From NCBI GenBank assembly GCA_050730855.1, contig JBOHNU010000006.1:1-64000 (forward strand): a stretch of 64,000 bases of DNA, in the 5' to 3' direction. Positions 8,537 through 18,386 of the stretch are shown here, piece by piece. This DNA is from DASRJJ01 sp050730855. GTDB lineage: Bacteria > Patescibacteriota > Saccharimonadia > Saccharimonadales > UBA4665. Under the pieces are notes generated by a model. That model made no database searches and was not told the DNA's origin. It saw only the letters and a list, made by a program, of their open reading frames with translations. Positions within the stretch are counted from its first letter, which is position 1. Each line of letters starts with the position of its first letter. Both the position numbers and the translations under genes were made by a program.

Positions 8537-9418
8537 ATGGCAGAAACAGCAGCAATGATAGATGCCGAAGAACGGGTAATTCTAGCCGTAGATAATGGTG
8601 GTACTAACACGCGTGTAGCCCGTGGCGATGAAAGAATTAGCAACATTGAAGTATATGCCACACCAAAAGATTACGATGAAGCTATTGGCAGACTAGCCGC
8701 AACAGCACGGGTATTGCTTAATGGCAAACGTCCTGACGCAGTTGGGGTTAGCGTCGCTGGCAAGGTTGAGAATGGCCGCATTGTGTCGGCCGGAGAACTA
8801 CAGAAGAATGGCTGGACTGGCCGCCCGTTTGCTGAAGACGTTGCCGCAGAACTTGGAGTATCGCCTGATCGTGTAATACTACTTAATGACTGTGCGGCCG
8901 GTGCGAACGCAGAGCGTACTGCCCGACAGCCACAAGACAACGAAACCGGCGCGTTTATGGTACTTAGCACTGGTTTTGGTGGTGCTCTCTACATAAATAG
9001 CGAGCTTATTCCTGACGAACCTGGTCACTACTACCTTAAAGATGGTGCAGTCTGTGGTGACGGTGAAGAAGGACATATCGAAGCACATATTGGCGGTGCT
9101 GGCATTGCTAGAAAGTACGGCGTACGCGGCGAAGACATCCCCCACGATGATCCGCGTTGGCAAGAGATAAAGGGCGATTTCCTCGAGGGTATGACCCGCA
9201 CATTAAAACGCTATGAAGACAACGGCATAACATTACAGGTTATTGGTTTTACTGGCTCTGTCGCACTTGGCGGTCCTGACATGCTGGGTGGCTTACAGAG
9301 GGATTTGAGTGCTCGGTTTGGTGATAGTGCTCCACGAATTGAGGAAGCGATTTATCGCGACGAGAGTGGACTGTATGGTGCTGCTTTCGCGGCAGATGAA
9401 GCTCTTCGAGCTGCTTAG
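8537..9418 (+). CDS. ROK family sugar kinase-like protein
   Basis: 293 residues of the ASKHA/ROK fold. The phosphate-1 loop is VDNGGTNTRVA (about 18-28), a catalytic-type aspartate lies in LLNDCAAGA, the phosphate-2 loop is STGFGGALYI, and EPGHYYL...GEEGHIEAHIGG corresponds to the ROK EiGH and zinc segment. The usual CxCGxxGCxE zinc cysteines are mostly missing (CGDGEEGHIE), so the site is altered. ROK proteins phosphorylate glucose or N-acetylhexosamines, or act as repressors; there is no HTH, so this is a kinase-type member with unknown sugar. AGGAG stands 6 nt before the ATG. Confidence 0.8.
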   Translation: MAETAAMIDAEERVILAVDNGGTNTRVARGDERISNIEVYATPKDYDEAIGRLAATARVLLNGKRPDAVGVSVAGKVENGRIVSAGELQKNGWTGRPFAEDVAAELGVSPDRVILLNDCAAGANAERTARQPQDNETGAFMVLSTGFGGALYINSELIPDEPGHYYLKDGAVCGDGEEGHIEAHIGGAGIARKYGVRGEDIPHDDPRWQEIKGDFLEGMTRTLKRYEDNGITLQVIGFTGSVALGGPDMLGGLQRDLSARFGDSAPRIEEAIYRDESGLYGAAFAADEALRAA

Positions 9419-9435
9419 CAGCCGCTCTTAACGTT

Positions 9436-10119
9436 TCAACTTCTCCACCGTCGTCCCGTAGGATAATGTAGCAATCCGTGAGGTTCAGATAGGGAGTCGA
9501 CAATTTCATCCCAATGTTCCTGCACCTCGGCAAACGAACGGTACGCGCCCTCGGGGAGCGGATCCGTATCGCGCGCCACCAAAACATGGCGGGAACTGGG
9601 CTGAAGTCCCTCAATTTTTTTATCGTCGAAAATCATGACGGTCTGGCCTGGAAAGCGGACATTGAGATTCTGCGCTTTAGAACCAAGCATGGTCACAAGC
9701 GCCAGGCCGCCAAGCTCTGGAGCCAGAGCGTACTTTAACTCTTGGCAATTTTGCTCTCCGTGAGTCCATATTTCTTTTACGGCCGGCTGGACGGTTTGAG
9801 CTAGAAAATCCAGAAATGGTGGCACGTCATCGTATACATAGTTATTGCCCACCAAAGCCTCCAGCAAATGGGCTTTGGCTTGATCCGTTGCCAGCCCAAG
9901 ACTTGCCATATGTCCAAAAAGGTCGTAATGCTGGAGGTTGCCCTGCCCTTGCACGTAAAATTGGGGTATTTGCTGGCTAAACGAGGCCGCATCAACACCA
10001 AAACCAGAGCCTAACGCGGCCGCCACATCGTGCATGAAAGCGTTCGTATCAAACACTGTGCGGTCAAGGTCGAGGAGCAGTACTAGCCCTTGCGCTGATT
10101 CCGCTTCGCCGTGTGTCAT
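9436..10119 (-). CDS. HAD superfamily hydrolase
   Basis: 227 residues. Motif I is intact near the N-terminus (LLDLDRTVFDT, DxDxT), so this is a likely phosphatase. Motif II may be VTMLGSKA and the last motif MIFDDKKIEGL. A helical cap with several tryptophan/phenylalanine-rich loops lies between. The substrate is unknown. It starts 7 bp from the end of the YvcK gene on the same strand and is probably co-transcribed with it. It converges with the ROK gene, with 17 bp between. Confidence 0.75.
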   Translation of the reverse strand: MTHGEAESAQGLVLLLDLDRTVFDTNAFMHDVAAALGSGFGVDAASFSQQIPQFYVQGQGNLQHYDLFGHMASLGLATDQAKAHLLEALVGNNYVYDDVPPFLDFLAQTVQPAVKEIWTHGEQNCQELKYALAPELGGLALVTMLGSKAQNLNVRFPGQTVMIFDDKKIEGLQPSSRHVLVARDTDPLPEGAYRSFAEVQEHWDEIVDSLSEPHGLLHYPTGRRWRS

Positions 10120-10126
10120 ATCCTAC

Positions 10127-11281
10127 CTACAAACCTCCCGACGCATTGTACGACGTTTGCTGCATAGGCGGCAAAACGTGAGACCGCAACACCTGTGCGA
10201 CTGCCCGGACGTTATGACGAACCGGGCTGCGCAGGTGGGAGATGGGGTCGTTTGCATCGAACCTAGAGAGGACTAGACCCACAAGATTAGCGCCGATTGC
10301 TCGTGTATTAAAGCCATCAAAATGCGAGGAGTGGTACCTAATCGGCACCTTGCCGGGTGGTAACCCCTCCTCGGTGTGGTTATAAATCACGTAGTCGAAC
10401 TGGCGGTCAGCCTGGTTTTCTAGAAGCTTAGTGTAATCAGCAAGGTCGAGTCCTGTTGCGGTATGGTCTTCGGCAACCAAGTTGGCAACGGCCACGAAGC
10501 TGCCGCCATGTTGCTGGTTGGCGATTGCCTTGGCTACGCCGTCGACAGCGAGCACCGGTAAAAGTGAGGTGAAAATACTGCCCGGACCCAGCAAAAACAC
10601 ATCCGATTTTTCAATTGCCGTTGCGGCCTCCTCAGTTGCCTGCGGTTTTTGGCCACGTTCATTCTCCAGCCAAACCCGGGCGCTATGCGTGTCGGCAACC
10701 GTGTGGACGTCGATAACGCCTTCGCCGTGCAGCAGCCGGCCATTGTCTAGCATGAGCAAGTCGTGCGGTTCGTCGGTAACCGGAATTACCTGCGCGCGAG
10801 CCGCAAGCCAAGTGCCAGCCTCCCGCACGGCCGGGGTTAAGTTGCCGCCGTGGGACTGGCTAAGGGCGGTAAGCACTAAGTTTCCGAATGTATGTCCGGC
10901 CAGCCCGTCCGGCAACTGGCGGCTTAGTGTGATTGTCCGCTCCATTATGGCGTCGAGCCGGGTTGTGTCCTCGGTTGCGATAACCCCGAGCATGCCGGCG
11001 GCAAGCCTCCGCACAGTTTCCGGACTGTCTTCCCGGCCGAAGCGGTGGTTAAACATCGGCCCAGCCCCGTTACCGCTGACCGCGCTTAGAATGTTGCGTA
11101 TATCGCCGACTGCCGGCCCGCCGAACAGTTGCCGCAGCTCGCCCGTTTTGCTGCCGCTATCGCCGGTGGTTACGACTATCGAGACGTCCGCATCGGGGAA
11201 AGCCTCTACCAAGCCAGCACCCATCACCGCGCCGCCGGCGCCGCCGGCACCGATTGTTATCCGTAGTTGTTCGCTGCTCAT
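10127..11281 (-). CDS. YvcK/CofD-like protein (gluconeogenesis factor family)
   Basis: 384 residues of the CofD/YvcK fold: an N-terminal nucleotide-binding loop (TIGAGGAGGAVMGAG), DSGSKTGELRQLFGGPAVGDIRN, HTFGNLVL and LGPGSIFTSLLP. YvcK proteins bind UDP-sugars and control carbon flux and peptidoglycan precursor supply; CofD makes coenzyme F420 precursors, for which no partners are visible. The start at 11281 (MSSEQLR) is chosen because the fold begins directly after it; an upstream in-frame ATG at 11359 would add 26 residues that run into the divergent promoter region. Confidence 0.85.
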   Translation of the reverse strand: MSSEQLRITIGAGGAGGAVMGAGLVEAFPDADVSIVVTTGDSGSKTGELRQLFGGPAVGDIRNILSAVSGNGAGPMFNHRFGREDSPETVRRLAAGMLGVIATEDTTRLDAIMERTITLSRQLPDGLAGHTFGNLVLTALSQSHGGNLTPAVREAGTWLAARAQVIPVTDEPHDLLMLDNGRLLHGEGVIDVHTVADTHSARVWLENERGQKPQATEEAATAIEKSDVFLLGPGSIFTSLLPVLAVDGVAKAIANQQHGGSFVAVANLVAEDHTATGLDLADYTKLLENQADRQFDYVIYNHTEEGLPPGKVPIRYHSSHFDGFNTRAIGANLVGLVLSRFDANDPISHLRSPVRHNVRAVAQVLRSHVLPPMQQTSYNASGGL

Positions 11282-11360
11282 AACCGTTAACTGCCGCTGG
11301 GACAGAGCTTTTTTATACCAAACCCCCTTGCCAAGACCAATAGTAAACGGCAACAGCAAA

Positions 11361-11389
11361 TTGACAATTATCCAGATGTTATCTAGTAT
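11361..11389 (+). promoter_or_regulatory. Sigma70-type promoter of the TrmB-like regulator
   Basis: TTGACA (11361-11366), 17-bp spacer, TAGTAT (11384-11389). The ATG lies 9 nt after the -10 box, so the transcript would be essentially leaderless. Confidence 0.75.
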
Positions 11390-11398
11390 TTTTGTAAT

Positions 11399-12184
11399 AT
11401 GCCTAATGACAAAACATCGCTTGTCGAACTACTGTCCGGACTTGGTATTTCCCGTACCGAAGCGCTGACGTACCACGCGCTACTACAGCTCGACTCGGTC
11501 TCGATCCGCAAAATAGCCACCCGGAGCGGCATTAACCGGGGTACAACATACGAAGCCCTCAAGCGACTCCTCACCCTAGGGTTGGTGAGCGGCAAAAAGC
11601 GCAGCAGTCGCGAATACTACATAGCTGAGTCGCCAGAAAAAATTTTTGACATCATACGCGAAAAACGCCGGGACCTATTAGACGCCGACACCTTAGCGAA
11701 AAAAGTCGTTCCCGATCTGACAGCACGCCAGGCCGGCTCGGGCGGGCAGCCGCTGGTACGCTACTACGAAGGCGACGAAGGTGTAGCCACCATCCTGCGC
11801 GACGTTCTGCAAACCTGCCGCAACCTCCCCGACCGCGAATATTGCGCCTACTCTGCAAGCCATGTGCGCCAATCCTTGTACCGCAAGTTCCCACAATTCA
11901 CCGCCCGGCGCGTGGCGGAGAGTATTAAGGTTAGGGTGATTGCTGTCGGCGAAGGCGGCGAACTGGCGGAGTACGCCGAACGGCGCTGGCTGCCCGGCAC
12001 ATCAAGTTCGCCAGCCTCCAGCTACACTATTGTGTACGGCACCAAAGTAGCCATGATGGCCATCACCGCCAACAACACACCTTACGGCGTTATTATCGAA
12101 GACGCCGGTACGGCGTCGATGCAACGTCTGCTTTTTGACCAACTTTGGCGATTTATTGACCCCGGGGCAAAAGCTACCGAATAA
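11399..12184 (+). CDS. TrmB family transcriptional regulator
   Basis: 261 residues. The N-terminus (about 5-75) is a winged helix of the TrmB type (GLGISRTEALTYHALLQL, SIRKIATRSGINRGTTYEALKRL, wing with GLVSGKKRSSREYYIA). A helical linker (about 80-105) leads into a C-terminal domain with YYEGDEGVATILRDVL and a PLD-like effector region. TrmB regulators respond to sugars or metabolites, mostly in archaea and some bacteria. The neighbours (YvcK, polyprenyl synthase) do not name a target. It diverges from yvcK and ends 2 bp from the convergent polyprenyl synthase gene. Confidence 0.85.
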   Translation: MPNDKTSLVELLSGLGISRTEALTYHALLQLDSVSIRKIATRSGINRGTTYEALKRLLTLGLVSGKKRSSREYYIAESPEKIFDIIREKRRDLLDADTLAKKVVPDLTARQAGSGGQPLVRYYEGDEGVATILRDVLQTCRNLPDREYCAYSASHVRQSLYRKFPQFTARRVAESIKVRVIAVGEGGELAEYAERRWLPGTSSSPASSYTIVYGTKVAMMAITANNTPYGVIIEDAGTASMQRLLFDQLWRFIDPGAKATE

Positions 12185-12186
12185 AT

Positions 12187-13101
12187 CTAATCCGTACGGA
12201 TGGTGACGTACCGAGCCAGGCCGCGCAAAAACGCCACCTGTTTTTCGTGCCACGGGCGTTGTTCAGCGTCAAGCGATGCGATGGCGCGCTGCATATGGCC
12301 GTCGGCCCGTTTTCGGGTTGCGGCCGCATCGGCGGGCTTGACGTCGCCGTCCATGAGGTCGTCGGCCAGCTGGAAGGCGATGCCGGTGTTAAGCGCGTAG
12401 TCGCGGATGGCGTCGGTATCTTCGCAGCCCGCGCCGGCCAGCACCATGCCGACGCACAATGGGTTTAGAAAGGTGTAGTGGGCGCTTTTCCATTCGGTTG
12501 CGCGGGCGAGGTCTTCGGGCTCTGGATGTTCTAATCCAGCGTTAATAACATCGTAGGTTTGGCCGTGCAGCGTCTGCATAATGGTATGGTTCACAATGCC
12601 AAGAACATTTACTTTTAGCTGTGGGTCGGCGCTTAAGCCCGCCAGAAGCATCTGCGCGGCGTGCGATCCAGCCAACGACGCGTTCAGCGCCAGGCTAACC
12701 CCGGTCACTGCCGGACTGCCCTTCATCTTCAGTTTTTTGTGATACTCCGCCAGCGCCACATGCGCCGCCGGCTTGCCGCGCCGCACAACGTCTTGATCCT
12801 GGATATCGTCGATGATAAGCATAGCGGCGTGCAGCATTTCCATCGCCGTGGCCGCGCGAGTAATCATCTGCATGTCGCGGCCGCCGAGCATTTCGTAGCC
12901 CGCTATTGTAAGCGCACCCCGTATGCGTTTGCCGCCCCGCTCCAGCAAGCCGAGATATTCGTTGGTTACGCACGAGGGATGCTCGCCGTACTGCTCGGCC
13001 GTCACTCGCCGCACATGCGCGGCATACACCGCAATGTCGGCGTCAATCGCCGACTTGTACGCGCCGAGCTGCGCACCGAAATTCGGCTTTAGTACACTCA
13101 T
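12187..13101 (-). CDS. Polyprenyl (geranylgeranyl/undecaprenyl-type) diphosphate synthase
   Basis: About 304 residues of the trans-isoprenyl diphosphate synthase family. The first aspartate-rich motif is IIDDIQDQD and the second LADDLMD; GGKRIRGAL at about residue 55 binds isopentenyl diphosphate, and QTLHGQ is the expected central motif. It condenses isopentenyl diphosphate onto an allylic primer; chain length cannot be read. Start 13101 (MSVLKP) is preferred over 13146 because TATACT ends 6 nt upstream of it, while the longer form adds a basic, unconserved tail overlapping the divergent kinase promoter. Confidence 0.9.
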   Translation of the reverse strand: MSVLKPNFGAQLGAYKSAIDADIAVYAAHVRRVTAEQYGEHPSCVTNEYLGLLERGGKRIRGALTIAGYEMLGGRDMQMITRAATAMEMLHAAMLIIDDIQDQDVVRRGKPAAHVALAEYHKKLKMKGSPAVTGVSLALNASLAGSHAAQMLLAGLSADPQLKVNVLGIVNHTIMQTLHGQTYDVINAGLEHPEPEDLARATEWKSAHYTFLNPLCVGMVLAGAGCEDTDAIRDYALNTGIAFQLADDLMDGDVKPADAAATRKRADGHMQRAIASLDAEQRPWHEKQVAFLRGLARYVTIRTD

Positions 13102-13148
13102 TTCCTTAGTATATCTGTTTTTCGGGGAAGATTTAGTACAATACATTT

Positions 13149-13721
13149 ATGAATCGTCCAAAAATCATTGCGCTGGTGGGAATGGCAGGATCCGGCAAAG
13201 GCACCTGCACCGATTTTATTTCGCAAACCTATCACGTACCGGTCGTGCATTTCGGCAACATGGTGTACGAAGAAGTTGAGCGCCGCGGCCTGGACATCGT
13301 GCAGCACGAGCGCGAAGTGCGCGAGGACATGCGTAAAAAAGAAGGTCGCGCCGTGCTCGCCAAACGCGCCGCCGAAAAGGCGCAAAAATTTTTAGCAAAC
13401 GGCGAAAAAGGCGTGGTACTAGACGGCCTGTACAGCTGGACAGAATACAAACACTTACGCAGTATGTTTGATGACGATTTGGCCGTTATCGCTGTTATCG
13501 CGCCGCGCCAGTTGCGCTACGAGCGCATCGTCAACCGCAAAGACAGCCGCCGCAGCTACACCAAAGAGCAGGTAGAAAAACGCGACATCGAAGAAATCGA
13601 AAACCTAGAAAAAGGCGGCCCTATCGCCATGGCCGACTACACTATTACAAACGACGCTACCTCTGAAGAAATGCTAGCCAACTTGCGCACCATTTTGACC
13701 GCTATCCAATTCGCAGAGTAA
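13149..13721 (+). CDS. P-loop kinase-like NTPase (dephospho-CoA/adenylate kinase-like)
   Basis: 190 residues. The Walker A loop is VGMAGSGKGT (about 10-19). An NMP-binding-like region follows (FGNMVYEEVERRG) and a lid-like stretch with several arginines (RYERIVNRKDSRR). The family resembles AAA_18/CMP-dCMP kinase-like proteins of Patescibacteria and archaea; the phosphoryl acceptor is unknown. TACAAT ends 6 nt before the ATG, so the transcript is probably leaderless. It diverges from the polyprenyl synthase gene and converges on the aldo-keto reductase. Confidence 0.75.
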   Translation: MNRPKIIALVGMAGSGKGTCTDFISQTYHVPVVHFGNMVYEEVERRGLDIVQHEREVREDMRKKEGRAVLAKRAAEKAQKFLANGEKGVVLDGLYSWTEYKHLRSMFDDDLAVIAVIAPRQLRYERIVNRKDSRRSYTKEQVEKRDIEEIENLEKGGPIAMADYTITNDATSEEMLANLRTILTAIQFAE

Positions 13722-13737
13722 CGCTCGCAGTCCAAGC

Positions 13738-14544
13738 TTACACGTATGCCAGTTTATCGCCTAGTGAAGAATACTGTTCGTCCAGACTGCCGAGCCGCAC
13801 CATGTCGTCGTCCGACAGCTTAAAATCGAATACGTCAATATTTGCCTTGAGATGCGCCAGTTGGTTAGCTTTAGGTAACGGCACAGTGCCTAGTTGCAGA
13901 TTCCAACGGACCAGCACTTGAGCCGTCTCTTTGCCGTATTTGCGGGCAATGTCGCCGAGAGTCGCGTCGTCAAGGCGCTTCCCATGAGTTAACGGACTGT
14001 ACGCTTGCAAGATAATATTATTTTCCTGACAGAAGGCCAGCAAGTCTTCGCTATGGCCGAAAGGGCTCCATTCAATCTGATTGACAGCAGGCATCTCTCC
14101 GCTTTTATCGACCAGTTCCTGTATTTGCGCGACCGAATAATTGCTTACCCCGATATCCAAGGCAAGCCCTTCTTTTTTAGCGCGCTGCAAGCCTTCCCAT
14201 AGTTCCTCGCCAACCCCCTTTTTGGGGGGACGATGGATCAGTATGAGGTCGGCGTACTCCAAACCAAGTTCTTTAAGATTCTTCTGAGCCGATTTGTAAG
14301 CGTCCTCGTCTTCTTCGACCTTGGTAGCAAGGTATATCGCGTCGCGGGCAACCCCGCTATTACGGATACCTTCACCGACCCCCTGTTGCGTACCGTAGTC
14401 GCCGGAGGTGTCTATCATTCGGTACCCGAGTTCGAGTGCCGCTTTTACTGTTTCGCCCGTCTTGTTGGTAAGTTTCCAGGTTCCAAGCCCGAGAACAGGC
14501 ATTTCCTTACCAGACGCAAGCGTTCGAGTTGCTGTTTTATTCAT
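13738..14544 (-). CDS. Aldo/keto reductase
   Basis: 268 residues of the AKR TIM-barrel family. The catalytic tetrad is visible: Asp in MIDTSGDYG with its Tyr, Lys in LATKVEE and His in LILIHRP. The NADPH-binding C-terminal segment (PLPKANQLAHLKAN) is present. It reduces aldehydes or ketones; the closest pattern is the 2,5-diketo-gluconate reductase group. An AGGAG-type ribosome-binding site lies in the leader (about 14548-14560). The 141-bp gap to rpoD (14550-14690) shows no gene. Confidence 0.92.
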   Translation of the reverse strand: MNKTATRTLASGKEMPVLGLGTWKLTNKTGETVKAALELGYRMIDTSGDYGTQQGVGEGIRNSGVARDAIYLATKVEEDEDAYKSAQKNLKELGLEYADLILIHRPPKKGVGEELWEGLQRAKKEGLALDIGVSNYSVAQIQELVDKSGEMPAVNQIEWSPFGHSEDLLAFCQENNIILQAYSPLTHGKRLDDATLGDIARKYGKETAQVLVRWNLQLGTVPLPKANQLAHLKANIDVFDFKLSDDDMVRLGSLDEQYSSLGDKLAYV

Positions 14545-14690
14545 TTCCCTACTCCTTTCTCTTGGTTACCGACGCCCTTGTCGACGGTACGCTTAAAGAG
14601 GTACCTTTATTTAAGTACTTCCACCGTGCTAAGGCTATGAATTATTTCACCATTAATTTTGGTGTTGTTTACATACAGCTGCTCTCAAAA

Positions 14691-15839
<1,149 letters not shown>

Positions 15840-15847
15840 GCGGCCTC

Positions 15848-17599
15848 CTATTGGTTGCGCTGTTTAAGTAGTGCGTCGAGCTTTTTGGCTGCCCCAAGCA
15901 GCTGGGCGGTGCGTTCCGGCGTAGCCGTTTGCAGCTCGTGGGCAATGCGTTGTTTTTGCATTTTTACGTATTGTGTGGTCAGGTGGTCTCGCAAGCGCGT
16001 GGCTTCGTTGGCCAGCTCCAGAGGCTCCACATCCTGATACACCTCTTCAAAGAGTAATGTTAGCATTTTAGCATAATCTTCCAGGGGTAGCAACGCTGGC
16101 GATTCCACAACGGCACCGGGGTCTTTTTGAATGGTTTGCAGGAGCTGCTTGGCGGACTCGTCCGGCAGGGTCTGAGACGGCAGGGTCTGCACGGCTGGGC
16201 GTAGTTCCGGCCGCAGCAGAGCCAGCGCTAACAGATGGTTTTGGGTGCGCGCCATATCGGCGTGCACTTTGTCGAGCATTTGTGGTGCTGGCCGGGTTTT
16301 AGGGCGGAAAGCCGGCGTGTCACCGGAAATGCCCTTCAGCTTGGCGGTCAATGCCTCGCGGCTGACGCCGAGCAGCTCGGCCGCCTTAGCGACGTAATGC
16401 TCTTGTTCCACCGGGTCTTGCAAGCCGCGCACCACGCGCAGCACAATGTCGCTAAATTGTTTTTTACCCTGGGCGCTAGTCAAGTCCAGCTGATTCTGGT
16501 AGCGATCGAACAACCAATCCAGCGCGTACTGCGGTTTTTGGATGATATTTTCCCACGCCGATTTGTCATGCCGGATTAGCTCGTCCGGGTCTTTGCCGCT
16601 TGGGATTGTTATTATACTGAGCGACACGCCAACCTTGCTGGCGATAGGGATGGCGCGCTCGGTGGCGGCGAGGCCGGCAGCATCGGCGTCAAAGCTCAGG
16701 CGGACATCGGGCGTAAAGCGGCCAAGCGTTTTCAGCTGCCATTCGGTGAGCGCCGTGCCAGCCGTGGCCACCACCTGCCGCACGCCGGCCTGGTGGCTGG
16801 CAATGACATCCAGGTTACCCTCGGCGATTACCGCGTACTTGCCTTTGCGGATTGCTTCTTTGGCGAAGTGCAGGCCAAAAACGTGCCGCGACTTATCGTA
16901 AAGCGGCGTGCTCGGCGTGTTGATGTATTTTGGCCCGTTGGGGTCGGTTTGCAGCTGGCGGGCGGTAAAACCGATGATCCGCCCCTGCGGGTCGGCCAGC
17001 GGAATCATAATCCGGCCGCGGAACATATCTACTGCACCACGGTAGCGCTGGGCGGACAACCCGGCGGATTTAATTTCGCCATTAGAAAAGCCTTTGCCGC
17101 GCAAAAATTGAGAGAGCGCCGTGCCGCCATCCGGGCTGTAGCCAATCCGCCACTCCAGTGCCGTCTGTTTGCTAAAGGCGCGTTCTTGCAGCGCGTACTC
17201 TAGCGCCGGGCGGTGCCTGCTAAACTGCACCTGGTAAAAATGCGCCGCGGCTTCCAGCACCGCAAACAAACGCTCTTTTTCGTTTGCCCGCGGTCCATGG
17301 CTCTGGCCTAGGCGGCGATACTGTTCCAGATCCACCCCGGCTTTGCGCGCCAGCAGTTCTAGCGCGCCCTTAAAATCCAGCCCTTCCATTTCCATTACAA
17401 AGCTGAACATATTGCCGCCTTTGCCGCTGCTAAAATCGTGCCAGATCTGCTTTTCGGGGCTAACCATAAAGCTGGGCGTGCGCTCGTTACTAAACGGACT
17501 CAACCCCTTAAAATTGCGTCCGGCGCGCTTAAGCTGCACGTACTGTCCCACAACATCCTCGATGTTCAGGCGATTCTTTATTTCCTCCACGGCATCCAT
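15848..17599 (-). CDS. dnaG: DNA primase DnaG lacking the zinc ligands
   Basis: 583 residues: an N-terminal zinc-binding-type domain (1-95), TOPRIM catalytic core (about 120-330, EGNLDVIA and SFDADAAGLAAT) and C-terminal DnaB-interaction domain. It makes RNA primers for replication. The CHC2 fold is clearly present (GLSPFSNERTPSF, WHDFSSGKGGN), but the four ligand positions Cys-x2-His-x17-Cys-x2-Cys read Ser34, Ser37, Asp55, Ser58 at exactly the right spacing, so zinc binding is lost. TACAAT ends 7 nt before the ATG. It leads into rpoD. Confidence 0.96.
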   Translation of the reverse strand: MDAVEEIKNRLNIEDVVGQYVQLKRAGRNFKGLSPFSNERTPSFMVSPEKQIWHDFSSGKGGNMFSFVMEMEGLDFKGALELLARKAGVDLEQYRRLGQSHGPRANEKERLFAVLEAAAHFYQVQFSRHRPALEYALQERAFSKQTALEWRIGYSPDGGTALSQFLRGKGFSNGEIKSAGLSAQRYRGAVDMFRGRIMIPLADPQGRIIGFTARQLQTDPNGPKYINTPSTPLYDKSRHVFGLHFAKEAIRKGKYAVIAEGNLDVIASHQAGVRQVVATAGTALTEWQLKTLGRFTPDVRLSFDADAAGLAATERAIPIASKVGVSLSIITIPSGKDPDELIRHDKSAWENIIQKPQYALDWLFDRYQNQLDLTSAQGKKQFSDIVLRVVRGLQDPVEQEHYVAKAAELLGVSREALTAKLKGISGDTPAFRPKTRPAPQMLDKVHADMARTQNHLLALALLRPELRPAVQTLPSQTLPDESAKQLLQTIQKDPGAVVESPALLPLEDYAKMLTLLFEEVYQDVEPLELANEATRLRDHLTTQYVKMQKQRIAHELQTATPERTAQLLGAAKKLDALLKQRNQ

Positions 17600-17674
17600 T
17601 TATCTTATTGTACTCTATTCCACCCCTGGAAGATAACGCTCACGCGCCGCTGTGGTTTGTGGTTAAATACCTGT

Positions 17675-18277
17675 ATGCCGCCGCAGCAAAATAATTCGGG
17701 AAATCAGTACGATTTCATCATTAGCCCGGGCAAGCCGCCTAAGAAATCACTCGTACCTTCACTGGGAGGCGATTTACCGTTTGGGCGCAAACTGGTTTTT
17801 ATCATCGGCGGCGGCTTGGTGCTAATTATCCTTATTTGGATTGTGGCCAGTTTGCTCGGCGGCGGTAGCAGCGGCGGCCTAACCCGGATCGTGCAACAAG
17901 AAACGGAAATCGCCCGAGTGGCCACCGAAGGGAGCGAGGCGTCGCGCGCAGACATTAAAAACGCGGCCGTAAACACTCAGCTCAGCCTTACCAGCCAACG
18001 GCAGGCGTGGCTTCAGTTTTTAGCCAACCGAGGCACCACTGTAAGCGACAAAGAGCAAAAACTGCTGGCTAATCCGGCCACCGACCAACAGCTTGAAACG
18101 GCTCGTTCCAACAACGCCTTCGACAAAACATTCCTTGAGATAATGCGGTCGTACCTTACAGATTACTCTGCCGCGTTGCAGCAAACCTTCGCCAGCAGCA
18201 TTGCGGCCGAGCGCGAATTGCTGCAAACTCACTTCGACGAAGTCCAGCTGCTTCTTGAGCAGCTACCCAAAAGCTAA
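17675..18277 (+). CDS. Single-pass membrane protein with helical outer domain, unknown
   Basis: 200 residues: a proline-rich cytoplasmic N-terminus (about 1-40), a transmembrane helix (KLVFIIGGGLVLIILIWIVAS, about 45-66), a glycine/serine linker and an outer helical domain of about 125 residues. I do not recognise the family. The ATG at 17675 is chosen because TTAAAT ends 6 nt upstream and the longer reading runs antisense into dnaG. The last four residues (LPKS) and stop codon are encoded inside the left arm of the palindrome at 18265-18386. Confidence 0.7.
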   Translation: MPPQQNNSGNQYDFIISPGKPPKKSLVPSLGGDLPFGRKLVFIIGGGLVLIILIWIVASLLGGGSSGGLTRIVQQETEIARVATEGSEASRADIKNAAVNTQLSLTSQRQAWLQFLANRGTTVSDKEQKLLANPATDQQLETARSNNAFDKTFLEIMRSYLTDYSAALQQTFASSIAAERELLQTHFDEVQLLLEQLPKS

Positions 18278-18386
18278 GCCCCCATATATCCGATAAAGGC
18301 ACCTCGGAAGCACAAAATGTGTTATTTAAACACATTTTGTGACCCGCACGTGCCGTATCGGATATATGGGGGCTTAGCTTTTGGGT
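18265..18386. repeat. Nested perfect palindrome between two convergent genes
   Basis: Outer arms of 31 bp (18265-18295 and 18356-18386) are exact reverse complements. Inside, GGCAC (18298-18302) pairs with GTGCC (18350-18354), and 13-bp arms (18311-18323 and 18329-18341, CACAAAATGTGTT and its complement) enclose a 5-nt A/T loop. No T-tract follows either side, so it is not a standard intrinsic terminator. The outer arms hold the last codons and TAA stops of both flanking genes, which therefore both end in PKS. It may be a bidirectional transcript-end structure, a palindromic mobile element or a recombination scar. Confidence 0.9.

Noticed and set aside
10482..11468. Plus-strand open frame of 328 codons opposite yvcK
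   Set aside because: Antisense to a clear CofD/YvcK gene, Ser/Pro/Ala-rich composition typical of reverse reading; no promoter or ribosome site.
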